From assembly GCA_023301745.1 (NCBI GenBank), contig JALZVW010000086.1:1-40654 (forward strand): a stretch of 40,654 bases of DNA, written 5' to 3'. Under the pieces are notes generated by a model. That model ran no database searches, had not been told where the DNA came from, and was given only the letters and a program-made list of their open reading frames with translations. The position numbers and the translations under genes are program-made. Of the stretch, positions 33,222-40,654 are shown one piece after another. Every line of letters begins with the position of its first letter. Position 1 is the first letter of the stretch. Source of the stretch: Arenicella sp. (lineage in GTDB: Bacteria > Pseudomonadota > Gammaproteobacteria > Arenicellales > Arenicellaceae).

Positions 33222-34302
33222 ACGACGTGTCGCAACCGGCGCAAGCTATGGCGCTATGGCCCAAGATGAGTACGCTCGTGAAGCGGTAAGCAAGGCACTG
33301 GCGAAGATGAGGCCATGCACCGTTGGCAGCGTACTTTTGTTCTTGAGTAACGGGTACGCACACGCGCCCCAGAATGCGATTAAAGAGGCGGCAAAAGCCG
33401 CTGGCACACCCTTAGTCTTTGGCTGTTGCGCGGTGGGCCTTTTAACCGAAGAAGAGTGGCTGCTCGATGTAGAGGGCGCAGTAGCGATGGTCTTTCCACA
33501 GGAATTGAGTATGCAACCGCTGCGAGTTCTAATCCCTCAAGGAATTAAGCCTAAGTTAGTACTTACCTTGTCCAGCCCAAATGCCGCTGAAATGGCCATC
33601 AGCTCATGCGACTCGCCACAGTTTGGCTCGGTGACCAGCGATGAATATGGCCAAGGCCCCTATTCAGTGTGGCAAGGTGGCCGAATTGTCGAACAAGAAT
33701 TTTGTCAAACCGCATTTAACAACGAATTAGTACCTGAACTTATTTTAGCTGAAGGCGTGGAACGCTTGTCGCCAGTCATGCAGATTAACCGCTCCGAAGG
33801 TAACACCTTATTTGAGGTTAATTTACAAGGCGCGTGCGACAACATATCTAGTCACGTCAGCGTTGCATCACCATTCGACTTGTTTTGCGCCGTCTCAGAG
33901 ACCAACGACCCTGAATCGATTGAGCAGGGGCACTATCAGCTCATTCATGTGCTCGATATAAATAGCGTCGCGAATACCATAAAGCTCGCAGACGAAGTAA
34001 AAGCTGGGCGCCATGTATTTTGGGCCAGAAGAAATATCACATCGGCCAAAGCAAGCATTGAGAACGAGCTAGAAAATGCCAAACAGCGATTAAACAAGCA
34101 ACCGGAATTCGCGTTGATGTTTGCTAATGTTACTCGTGGCCCCGAGTTCTTTGGCGGCATAGACATGGACCTAGAAGCCTTTAAAACGGCTTTTCCAGGG
34201 ATACCTCTAATTGGCTTTTACGGTAACTCAGAGATTGCGCCAGGATTCAAAGCTCCGGCATTGCAACGCCATCATGCTACCGTATCAGTTTTATTTGCAT
34301 GA
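33214..34302 (+). CDS. FIST-domain protein
   Basis: The protein of 362 residues has a FIST_N region (about 20-190, with SVLLFLSNGYA, LVFGCCAVGLLTEEEWLL) and a FIST_C region (about 200-340, with LFANVTRGPEFFGGIDMDLE and FPGIPLIGFYGNSEIAPGF). FIST is a ligand-binding sensory domain that usually stands with signalling output modules; none is present here. I chose ATG 33214, which overlaps the nth stop (33219-33221), over the longer frame from 33127 that lies inside nth. No ribosome-binding site is seen, so translation is probably coupled to nth. Confidence 0.87.
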   Translation: MIKRRVATGASYGAMAQDEYAREAVSKALAKMRPCTVGSVLLFLSNGYAHAPQNAIKEAAKAAGTPLVFGCCAVGLLTEEEWLLDVEGAVAMVFPQELSMQPLRVLIPQGIKPKLVLTLSSPNAAEMAISSCDSPQFGSVTSDEYGQGPYSVWQGGRIVEQEFCQTAFNNELVPELILAEGVERLSPVMQINRSEGNTLFEVNLQGACDNISSHVSVASPFDLFCAVSETNDPESIEQGHYQLIHVLDINSVANTIKLADEVKAGRHVFWARRNITSAKASIENELENAKQRLNKQPEFALMFANVTRGPEFFGGIDMDLEAFKTAFPGIPLIGFYGNSEIAPGFKAPALQRHHATVSVLFA

Positions 34303-34353
34303 TATAGTAGCCCACTAAGGTCTTAATATCCGATCTACCAATATTGCAAAATT

Positions 34354-35412
34354 ATGAACGAAATTAGCATTCCACCAGCGCAAAGCATACGATTTGAAAA
34401 CGGCCAGTTTGTGCCTGAAGATGTGGAAATAGAGAACACCATCAATATTCCCACTACCGGCCCCCATTTTCATGAGGTTCTAAATAAGCATGAACTTAAT
34501 CTAGTTCATGAAAAGCCAAACGAATTGCAAATGAATCTCGGCAAGCTATGTAATCTAGCCTGCCACCATTGCCATGTAGATGCCGGCCCAAAACGTACCG
34601 AAATCATGACATGGGAGGTTATGGAAAAAATATTAGCGTGGGCTAAAACGGCGAAGATTGAACGCGCCGACCTTACCGGTGGTGCACCTGAGTTGAACCC
34701 ACATTTTCGCCAGTTTTGTGATGCACTGATAGAGATGGGCATTCAAATCACCTCGCGATGTAATATCACCGTACTATTTGAGCCCGGCCAAGAAGACCTC
34801 GCCCAGTGGTATAAAGACCGGGAAATTCGCCTAGTTTGCTCCCTGCCCTGCTACACCGAAGACAATGTCGATGCTCAACGCGGCAAAGGCGTATTTGATA
34901 AGAGTATTGCCGGCCTGCAACTACTCAATAAGCTTGGCTATGGGAAAAGCGAGAAGCTTAGTTTAGATCTTGTTTATAACCCGATTGGCGCACACTTACC
35001 GCCCGATCAAGCCGAACTTGAAGACGATTATCGAAACATGCTTGGCGAGAATTTTGATATCGTATTTTCCAGCCTGTTGGCTATTACTAACATCCCTATT
35101 AACCGTTTCGCACACGCACTCAGACGTGACGGCGAGTTAGACGACTACCAACACTTATTGGTAAGCAATTTCAATCCGATGACCGTCGATCAACTCATGT
35201 GCAAAAGCCTAATAAACCTAGACTGGGAAGGCCGAGTATTTGATTGTGACTTTAATCAAATGTTAGAGATACCAATGAGTGGTGGTGAAGAACGCCATTT
35301 ATGGGACATAAATATTGACGATATCGCCGGAGCCTCTATTGCAACCAATAGGCATTGTTTTGGCTGCACGGCGGGTGCTGGCAGTAGTTGTGGTGGTATT
35401 TTAGCTGACTAG
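34354..35412 (+). CDS. arsS: Radical SAM protein, ArsS-like (arsenosugar biosynthesis type)
   Basis: The protein of 352 residues has the radical SAM motif C66-NLA-C70-HH-C73 and LTGGAPELNP, then a C-terminal cysteine group CFGCTAGAGSSCGG (C335, C338, C346). This pattern is the arsenosugar-biosynthesis ArsS family, some members of which carry selenocysteine in the C-terminal group. Here the codons are plain cysteine and no UGA is involved. The ArsM methyltransferase partner usually found near it is missing. It is the last gene of the run, 51 bases after the FIST gene. Confidence 0.87.
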   Translation: MNEISIPPAQSIRFENGQFVPEDVEIENTINIPTTGPHFHEVLNKHELNLVHEKPNELQMNLGKLCNLACHHCHVDAGPKRTEIMTWEVMEKILAWAKTAKIERADLTGGAPELNPHFRQFCDALIEMGIQITSRCNITVLFEPGQEDLAQWYKDREIRLVCSLPCYTEDNVDAQRGKGVFDKSIAGLQLLNKLGYGKSEKLSLDLVYNPIGAHLPPDQAELEDDYRNMLGENFDIVFSSLLAITNIPINRFAHALRRDGELDDYQHLLVSNFNPMTVDQLMCKSLINLDWEGRVFDCDFNQMLEIPMSGGEERHLWDINIDDIAGASIATNRHCFGCTAGAGSSCGGILAD

Positions 35413-35561
35413 GCTCTTAAATTTTAATAGTCAACGCCGCTTAGTTTTCGGCTAACTGGAGCTAGAGATAATACTAGGCTAACATTTCATAGGCCCAAAT
35501 TTAGGGGCAAAATGCTAGGCTCGTTTTTTCTATCAAAGAAACTACTCAAAGTTTAAACACT

Positions 35562-35590
35562 CTCACAAAGGCAATTTACAAGTGTATAAT
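35562..35590 (+). promoter_or_regulatory. Promoter candidate for the MBOAT pair
   Basis: CTCACA (35562-35567) and a consensus TATAAT (35585-35590) are 17 bases apart, 34 bases before the MBOAT start codon. Confidence 0.6.
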
Positions 35591-35624
35591 TATGTTGATG
35601 TGTCACTCTAAATTTAGTTTGTGA

Positions 35625-37052
35625 ATGGTCTTTTCATCGCCCATATTTCTGTTTTTCTTCCTACCGACTTTACTAGTCTTCTATTATTGCTCACCTCAAC
35701 GGTTTAAAAATTCATTACTGCTGCTAGCAAGCTTGCTGTTTTATGCGTGGGGAGAGGGTTTTTACGTAATACTGATGCTAATGTCAATTGCGTTGAATTA
35801 CGCCTTTGGTAGATTAATAGAGTCCCAGCGAGACCAGTTAAGGTATCTCTTTGCCGGAGTATCACTCAACTTAGCCATTTTGGTGAGTTATAAATACTCA
35901 AACTTTATAGTTGATAACTTAAATATACTGCTGTCAGGCTTGGGCGTCAGCGAGTTAGATCTCGCGCCTGTTCACTTACCTCTTGGCATTTCATTCTTCA
36001 CTTTTCAAGCTATTTCATATTTGGTTGATGTTAAACGCGGTGAAATAGAAAGCCAAAAAAACATACTAAATCTTGGGCTATACATATCTCTATTCCCGCA
36101 ATTAATTGCGGGGCCGATTGTTCGCTATCAAACAATCAATAATCAAATCACCGAAAGAAAAGTCACTAGCCTAAACTTTTTAGAGGGTGCCGAACGTTTT
36201 ATTTTAGGCTTAGCTAAAAAAATGTTGATCGCTAACCCTCTTGGTTACGCGGTAGATTCGATTTTTGCCATGCCAATTGAAACACTGCCAACGCATGTTC
36301 TGTGGTTCGCAATTTTACTCTACGCATTGCAAATCTATTTTGATTTTTCGGGCTATTCAGATATGGCAATCGGTTTAGGAAAAATGCTTGGTTTCCGTTT
36401 TTTAGAAAATTTCAATTACCCATACATTTCTAAATCGCTTCAAGAATTTTGGCGCCGGTGGCACATATCCTTATCCACTTGGTTTCGTGATTACCTCTAC
36501 ATTCCCTTAGGCGGAAATCGGGGAAGCCCTCTACGCACTTATCTCAATTTATCGTGTGTATTCGTTTTATGTGGCTTATGGCATGGAGCGAGTTGGAACT
36601 TTTTGATATGGGGTTTGTTCCACGGAGGGGTTTTGTCGATTGAAAGAATGGGACTCGGGAGATTAATGAAACGTACCTGGACGCCTGTTCGACATGCATA
36701 CTTATTGATCGTCATTCTGACATCTTGGGTGTTTTTTAGGGCCGACACCTTGCAACAATCGGTAGAATATTTGACCATGATGTATCGTTTTGACTTCTTT
36801 AGTGTGCCGTTCGAAGTTTTAGATATACTAAATATTGAACTCTTTATCGCGTTAATCGCCGGCCTACTATTGAGCACGCCTGTGTATCGAGTTTTAAAAG
36901 AAAAAATGCCGGTATATGACGCAAGCTCTGTGTCCATCAGGGCATTAGTGAGTAGCACACTGCGGTGTTTAATTGCGGGCACACTTTTAACTCTAGTGAT
37001 GATGCAACTCGCAGCGTCGACTCACAACCCATTTATATATTTTCGGTTCTAG
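35625..37052 (+). CDS. MBOAT-family O-acyltransferase (AlgI-like)
   Basis: An integral inner-membrane enzyme of 475 residues that passes an acetyl group across the membrane for extracellular polymer O-acetylation. It has the MBOAT core with PLGISFFTFQAISYLVDVKRG (119-139), YFDFSGYSDMAIG (238-250) and WRRWHISLSTWFRDYLYIPLG (276-296). The putative catalytic histidine is H320 in LCGLWHGASWN (315-325). The polymer cannot be identified because no synthesis genes are adjacent. Its partner gene begins at the next base after the stop codon. A good promoter lies upstream. Confidence 0.92.
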   Translation: MVFSSPIFLFFFLPTLLVFYYCSPQRFKNSLLLLASLLFYAWGEGFYVILMLMSIALNYAFGRLIESQRDQLRYLFAGVSLNLAILVSYKYSNFIVDNLNILLSGLGVSELDLAPVHLPLGISFFTFQAISYLVDVKRGEIESQKNILNLGLYISLFPQLIAGPIVRYQTINNQITERKVTSLNFLEGAERFILGLAKKMLIANPLGYAVDSIFAMPIETLPTHVLWFAILLYALQIYFDFSGYSDMAIGLGKMLGFRFLENFNYPYISKSLQEFWRRWHISLSTWFRDYLYIPLGGNRGSPLRTYLNLSCVFVLCGLWHGASWNFLIWGLFHGGVLSIERMGLGRLMKRTWTPVRHAYLLIVILTSWVFFRADTLQQSVEYLTMMYRFDFFSVPFEVLDILNIELFIALIAGLLLSTPVYRVLKEKMPVYDASSVSIRALVSSTLRCLIAGTLLTLVMMQLAASTHNPFIYFRF

Positions 37053-38159
37053 ATGATTAATTCAATGATAGTTAAACAACTACCTCGAGTGGTCATATTA
37101 TTGTTTGTCGCGATGATCTCGGCGCCAATGGTCAAGAGTGTTATTGAGGTGGATCGAACAACATCGCTCGAAGAGAAAAGAAAATTAGCTCAATGGCCGA
37201 GCTTCGATGAGTCTAAATCATTAAAAGCGTACTTCTCGTCGTTGACTGAGTACACCAATGATCAGTTTGGCTATCGAGACAACTTGATTTCGTTGAATAA
37301 GTTTTTGAAATTTTGGATTGGTCAATCACCCTCCAAAAACGTCATTCGAGGGCAAGACGACTGGCTTTTTTTGAAGATCAATGACCCCCTCGCTAGTCAA
37401 GATTTGGAGGTGCGAAAGCAAGCTCGACATAATATTGAAGCCCGAGCGGCTTACATTAAGCAGATGCATACCCGGCTGAGTGCACAAGGCATCGGGTATC
37501 TATTTTTAGCTGTTCCAAACAAAGCGACCGTTTATTCTGAATATCTACCCAACATCTATAGCCTAGCGAAAGCCAGCGAGACTCTTGATTACTTTAAAGC
37601 CACTACATTAGACGCCTCGGACTATGTTATCCACAGTGACACTACACTCCTGAAAAAAAAGCATTCACACACAGAGACTGGCCTTTATTTCAAAAACGAC
37701 ACGCACTGGAATTTCTTAGGGTCCAGCTATGCATATATTGAACTTAATAATAGGGTAAAAAGATTATGGCCAAACATCCCGTTGGTTCAAAAACCACACG
37801 ATATTAGCCGTTACACACACGGGGGCGGCGATTTAGCTCAGTTCATCGGCTTAAATAATAAGCTTGGGTCTCTCGAACCGAGTGTCAGCTTTCCAAAGTG
37901 CACGGATCGTATCAACCATATTAAAGTCTACCCAGACACAAATTTGTTCAAATGTGATTCAAATCAAACCAAGGTATTGATCATTGGCGACTCATTTATG
38001 GGTTACCTCTATCAATATTTAAGCGAATCAGCGGGCTGGGTTTATACCGTAGACCAAAGTACGTCTCGCGCTCGCCTCAATACGATTATCGACGAATTAG
38101 AACCGCATTTGGTTATTGAACAATTAGTAGAACGTAGTTTGGCTAGAGGCTTGCCTTAA
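37053..38159 (+). CDS. AlgJ/AlgX-like SGNH acetyltransferase
   Basis: The protein of 368 residues has an N-terminal membrane helix (about 11-30) and a periplasmic SGNH/AlgX-like domain: GQDDWLFLK (100-108), D216-T-H218-W (FKNDTHWNFLG, 213-223) and the nucleophile G312-DS314-F (LIIGDSF). It is predicted to take acetyl groups from the MBOAT protein and place them on a sugar polymer. The ATG directly follows the MBOAT stop, so the pair is one transcriptional and functional unit. There is no TPR or carbohydrate-binding module of the AlgX kind. Confidence 0.9.
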   Translation: MINSMIVKQLPRVVILLFVAMISAPMVKSVIEVDRTTSLEEKRKLAQWPSFDESKSLKAYFSSLTEYTNDQFGYRDNLISLNKFLKFWIGQSPSKNVIRGQDDWLFLKINDPLASQDLEVRKQARHNIEARAAYIKQMHTRLSAQGIGYLFLAVPNKATVYSEYLPNIYSLAKASETLDYFKATTLDASDYVIHSDTTLLKKKHSHTETGLYFKNDTHWNFLGSSYAYIELNNRVKRLWPNIPLVQKPHDISRYTHGGGDLAQFIGLNNKLGSLEPSVSFPKCTDRINHIKVYPDTNLFKCDSNQTKVLIIGDSFMGYLYQYLSESAGWVYTVDQSTSRARLNTIIDELEPHLVIEQLVERSLARGLP

Positions 38160-38326
38160 AATAACTCGCCACCGAAACATCTATCAGGCAATCAGTCTTG
38201 CTTGTTGTTCTCGCCAGCCGCATACATTAAGTTACATCTAATTATTGAGTCGCTTTTTCTCTATTCATCAGTCAATGGCCTCGATGAGCGCAAATCACCT
38301 ATTTAATATTTATCACTGTATGACAA

Positions 38327-38354
38327 TTGAAAACCTGATTTACTTTTATACTCT
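38327..38354 (+). promoter_or_regulatory. Weak promoter candidate for the lysine-rich protein
   Basis: TTGAAA (38327-38332) and TACTCT (38349-38354) are 16 bases apart, 37 bases before the start codon. Confidence 0.35.
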
Positions 38355-38391
38355 AAACTAGAATTAACAATTTAGATGAAGGGTAAGGGCA

Positions 38392-38784
38392 ATGAAAAAG
38401 ATATTAATTAGACTGTGTGCGATATGCGTATTAAGCGTTGGTTACATTAGCACATCAACAGCACAAAGCGCCTGCGTTGGTTTAAGCAGCTCAGCATGTT
38501 CCTCGAAAAGCTCGACCTGCACCTGGCGTAAAGCGTCGGTGAACAAGAACGGCAACAAAACTAAAGCACATTGTCGGGCGCTACCAGGCAAAGCAAGCAA
38601 AACGAAAAGCTCGACTACAAAAAAAGCCGCGTCGTCTACCCCTAAAAAAACCACGACCACTAAAAAAGCCACTAGCACTAAGAAAGCCACTAGCACTAAG
38701 AAAAAAGTGACAACAACTAAGAAAAAGACTGCGCCAAAAAAATCTAAAACTACGAAAAAGAAAAAGACGAAATCAGACAGCTAG
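38392..38784 (+). CDS. Secreted cysteine- and lysine-rich small protein
   Basis: The protein has 130 residues and no known family that I can name. A signal peptide (about 1-24, ending TSTA) leads to a four-cysteine segment (C28, C36, C43, C61; ACVGLSSSACSSKSSTCTW) probably held by disulfides. After residue 65 the rest is a histone H1-like tail of Lys, Thr, Ser and Ala (KKATSTKKATSTKKK), very basic. It may bind nucleic acid, acidic polysaccharide or the envelope. The ribosome-binding site is AAGG about 5 bases upstream. A tandem 18-bp DNA repeat lies in the tail, and a terminator follows. Confidence 0.75.
   Translation: MKKILIRLCAICVLSVGYISTSTAQSACVGLSSSACSSKSSTCTWRKASVNKNGNKTKAHCRALPGKASKTKSSTTKKAASSTPKKTTTTKKATSTKKATSTKKKVTTTKKKTAPKKSKTTKKKKTKSDS
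38665..38700. repeat. Two tandem 18-bp repeats in the lysine-rich tail
   Basis: The unit aaagccactagcactaag occurs twice back to back (38665-38682, 38683-38700), encoding KATSTK twice. The repeat is in frame and may expand and contract by slippage. Confidence 0.9.
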
Positions 38785-38811
38785 TCGTTCTTAGATATTG
38801 TCGATATTTTT

Positions 38812-38836
38812 AAGGCCAATCACATGATTGGCCTTT
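38812..38836. terminator. Rho-independent-type terminator
   Basis: AAGGCCAATCA (38812-38822) pairs with TGATTGGCCTT (38825-38835), followed by a short T-run. It lies 27 bases after the stop of the lysine-rich gene. Confidence 0.75.
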
Positions 38837-38971
38837 ATCTCGTTAAGCACTAAATAAATACATGGCAAATAACGTTTGCCCCTATGAAGCATCTAATTTA
38901 GGCAGAGAATTCTAAGAAATAAACGTAGACTTAAACTCTAGTTCTCGAAAAATACTTTTAACTCCCAGCTC

Positions 38972-39832
38972 ATGACACTCGAATCATCTAAGGTTTCCGA
39001 TAAAACCGCCAGCCAATTAACATTACGCTCTGCAGACTTTAGGGCCGACATTAATGACGACATAACGTCGTTCACTACCCTTCAACGAGCATTGCTATTT
39101 GCAGAGCTATCAATGATAGCTTATTTAGTCCCCAGCGAAACCAAGGCGGCCGCGGCGCGACTAGGGTTTACCGATACCACCTATTACAATAATGATGGCT
39201 CACAAGCTTACTCATTCACCAATGATCACGATATCGTTATCGCATTTCGTGGCACTGAACCTAATGAGTGGAATGATATCAAAGCCGATATGGATGCAAA
39301 AAAAGCCCTTGCCGAGACGGTTGGGCACGTACACAGAGGCTTTAAAAAAGAGGTAGACGATCTATGGCCTCAACTAGAAGAAATGCTGGTATCAAACAAA
39401 CAAAACGTAACTAAAAAACTTTGGTTCACCGGCCACTCACTCGGTGGCGCTATGGCGTCTATCTGCGCGGGGCGTTGCCTGTTATCGCACATTGATACTC
39501 AACCCGAACAAGTGCATACCTTTGGCAGCCCAAGAGTTGGCACCAAACGTTATATTAATCACGCCAAGGTAGATTATTTTAGATGGGTAAATAATAACGA
39601 TATTGTGCCAAGAACACCGCCAGCATGGCTTGGCTATCGACACTCAGGCCAAGAGATGTATCTTGATGCCAGCGGCAAGTTAAAGCAATTCAACCGCATT
39701 GAACGGCGAGCCGATATGTGGAAAGGCTTGGTATTAGGGATTAAACGGCGCGAGATTGATTATTTTAGTGATCATTTGATTGATCGGTATGTTGAGCATA
39801 TTGCTGGGGAGCTGGCTTTAGCTAACGCTTAG
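38972..39832 (+). CDS. Class 3 lipase-family protein
   Basis: The 286-residue protein has the lipase class 3 signature: IVIAFRGTE (88-96), a nucleophile elbow FTGHSLGGAM (S156), FGSPRVG (184-190), an acid in NNNDIVPR (D210) and a candidate histidine H224 (GYRHSG). The substrate could be triglyceride or other acyl esters. No signal peptide is visible from the first ATG, so export is unproven. It stands alone and is convergent with ubiK. Confidence 0.87.
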   Translation: MTLESSKVSDKTASQLTLRSADFRADINDDITSFTTLQRALLFAELSMIAYLVPSETKAAAARLGFTDTTYYNNDGSQAYSFTNDHDIVIAFRGTEPNEWNDIKADMDAKKALAETVGHVHRGFKKEVDDLWPQLEEMLVSNKQNVTKKLWFTGHSLGGAMASICAGRCLLSHIDTQPEQVHTFGSPRVGTKRYINHAKVDYFRWVNNNDIVPRTPPAWLGYRHSGQEMYLDASGKLKQFNRIERRADMWKGLVLGIKRREIDYFSDHLIDRYVEHIAGELALANA

Positions 39833-39966
39833 TAAGCGTTGGCGTTTTGTTTTTAATTTAGCGTACCTCATTCTTTTCTTTATTGCCTCTCGGCAACTGC
39901 TCCTGCGTTACTCTAAATAAAAATTGTGTTCTAAGTAGTAGACGCTGATCTATACATCAAAAAAAA

Positions 39967-40221
39967 CTACAACTCCAACTTCCTCTCCAACTCAGCAATA
40001 ACCAACTCCATCTCATCAACCTTAGCACGAGTTTTGGCCAAAACAGCCTTCTGAATATCCAACTCTTCTCGAGTCACAACATCCAAATCACTAATCACAT
40101 CTTGAATAGCGGCTTTAACATTCTCACGAACGTCATTGCTCAACGACTCCGGCACAGCGGCTTTAGCGGTGAGCATGATGCGTTGAATGATGTCGGCGGC
40201 GGCGTTTGGTATGTCGTTCAT
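39967..40221 (-). CDS. ubiK: UbiK-family accessory factor (YqiC-like)
   Basis: UbiK assists ubiquinone-8 synthesis by binding UbiJ and other Ubi proteins. The 84-residue form has LDVVTREELDIQKAVLAKTR (46-65) followed by a leucine-rich coiled coil to the C-terminus, as in E. coli YqiC. The ATG at 40221 gives 45 residues before this motif, which fits E. coli YqiC and similar proteins better than the TTG at 40260 that adds 13 residues. Neither start has a clear ribosome-binding site. Confidence 0.85.
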   Translation of the reverse strand: MNDIPNAAADIIQRIMLTAKAAVPESLSNDVRENVKAAIQDVISDLDVVTREELDIQKAVLAKTRAKVDEMELVIAELERKLEL

Positions 40222-40372
40222 GATGTTATTTAGCTCGGCCTTTCGAAAAGGCGTGTTCAAATTTTCAACTGATGCGACATTGTCCCTGCGAGTACCAGTT
40301 TAGTCTAGTGCAATTCATTCAATGGTTGCTTAGTTTTTCATGCCCAGTCGATAATGATCACGGTCACTTAAG

Positions 40373-40654
40373 CTAAATTTGGGCTAATAAGGCTTCAATA
40401 TCAGCCTTCAATTTTTTCGGCTTTGTGGCCGGCGCATATCGTCGTATGACTTTGCCTTCATGGTCGACCAAAAACTTAGTGAAATTCCATTTAATACGTT
40501 TGCTCCAGAAAAGGCCCCGGGCCGACTCCTTTAAATGGGTGAACAAAGTATGTGGTTTTGCCCCGTTGACGGTTACTCGAGCAAATACCGGGAACGTGAC
40601 TCCATAGTTGGTTTGACAGAAGTTTTTAATCGCTTCGTCATCGGCGGGGTCTTG
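40373..40654 (-). CDS. Glutathione peroxidase, C-terminal part (truncated by window edge)
   Basis: The last 93 residues of a gene whose start lies beyond position 40654. The frame reads ANVTVNGAKPHTLF-type loop sequence (PVFARVTVNGAKPHTLFTHL) and then WSKRIKWNFTKFLVDHEGKV, the WNFxKFLV motif of glutathione peroxidases such as E. coli BtuE. The Cys/Sec active-site part is missing from the window. The TAG stop is at 40373-40375. Gene order beyond the edge is unknown. Confidence 0.9.
   Translation of the reverse strand, partial: QDPADDEAIKNFCQTNYGVTFPVFARVTVNGAKPHTLFTHLKESARGLFWSKRIKWNFTKFLVDHEGKVIRRYAPATKPKKLKADIEALLAQI

Noticed and set aside
35340-35412. Selenocysteine in the ArsS-like C-terminus
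   Set aside because: All cysteine-group codons are plain TGT/TGC; no in-frame UGA or SECIS-like hairpin is seen.
36539-36982. 147-residue open frame antisense to the MBOAT gene
   Set aside because: The MBOAT reading is strongly conserved over the same bases; the antisense frame has no domain and no start signal.
38442-38696. 84-residue hydrophobic frame antisense to the lysine-rich gene
   Set aside because: Its valine/phenylalanine-rich sequence is only the complement of the Lys/Thr codons.
1-40654. tRNA, rRNA, insertion sequence or prophage genes
   Set aside because: I looked for T-loop sequences, transposase motifs and phage genes and found none that hold up; GTTCGAAT matches fall inside protein genes.

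Overview
The window looks like ordinary chromosome from a free-living, probably marine gammaproteobacterium. The evidence is the set of recognisable genes: a 744-residue RelA, TruD, HflD, a YcbL-type hydrolase, the UbiK accessory factor, a SerB with an N-terminal regulatory half, panB/panC beside a deoxynucleoside kinase, and metG followed by an RnfB-like protein and nth. I cannot name the genus. I see no rRNA, tRNA, insertion sequence, prophage or CRISPR array. Genes are dense on both strands.

Layout. 1-5450: malate dehydrogenase with its terminator, a LuxR-type regulator carrying an alpha/beta-hydrolase-like sensor domain, and relA. 5600-8171: truD-pabB (minus strand). 8427-10263: a two-domain copper chaperone (Sco plus PCuAC) and a YcbL-like metallo-beta-lactamase-fold hydrolase. 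10349-12563: an esterase, an ECF sigma factor and a DUF3379 zinc-finger anti-sigma candidate, arranged as one minus-strand unit. 12628-15088: a TauE/SafE exporter, a YgjP-like metallopeptidase and a CmcJ/NvfI-type oxygenase with a TetR-style palindrome in front. 15089-18212: a long non-coding leader with unusual predicted RNA structure, then a secreted S41 peptidase. 18396-23943: a minus-strand run of five genes (Gfo/Idh/MocA dehydrogenase, DUF192, S9 peptidase, hflD, cinA). 24260-28152: serB, then panB-panC with a deoxynucleoside kinase. 28261-29743: a small outer-membrane barrel and a VC0807-type membrane protein, separated by a triple 19-bp repeat. 29883-35412: a plus-strand unit metG, RnfB-like ferredoxin, nth, FIST protein, ArsS-like radical SAM enzyme. 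35625-38159: an MBOAT acyltransferase and its AlgJ/AlgX-like partner, an extracellular polymer O-acetylation pair. 38392-40654: a secreted lysine-rich protein, a class 3 lipase, ubiK and the C-terminal part of a glutathione peroxidase cut by the window edge.

Points that stand out: (1) the LuxR-linked hydrolase domain has lost its nucleophile and histidine and may be a ligand receptor; (2) RelA keeps every hydrolase residue that the E. coli enzyme has lost; (3) the leader before the S41 gene folds on paper into a hairpin followed by a three-way junction with abutting helices; (4) two CuA-site copper chaperones are fused in one polypeptide; (5) a 23-bp tandem duplication has rewritten the stop codon of cinA. 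Genes were identified by reading motifs by eye; no database search or folding program was run.
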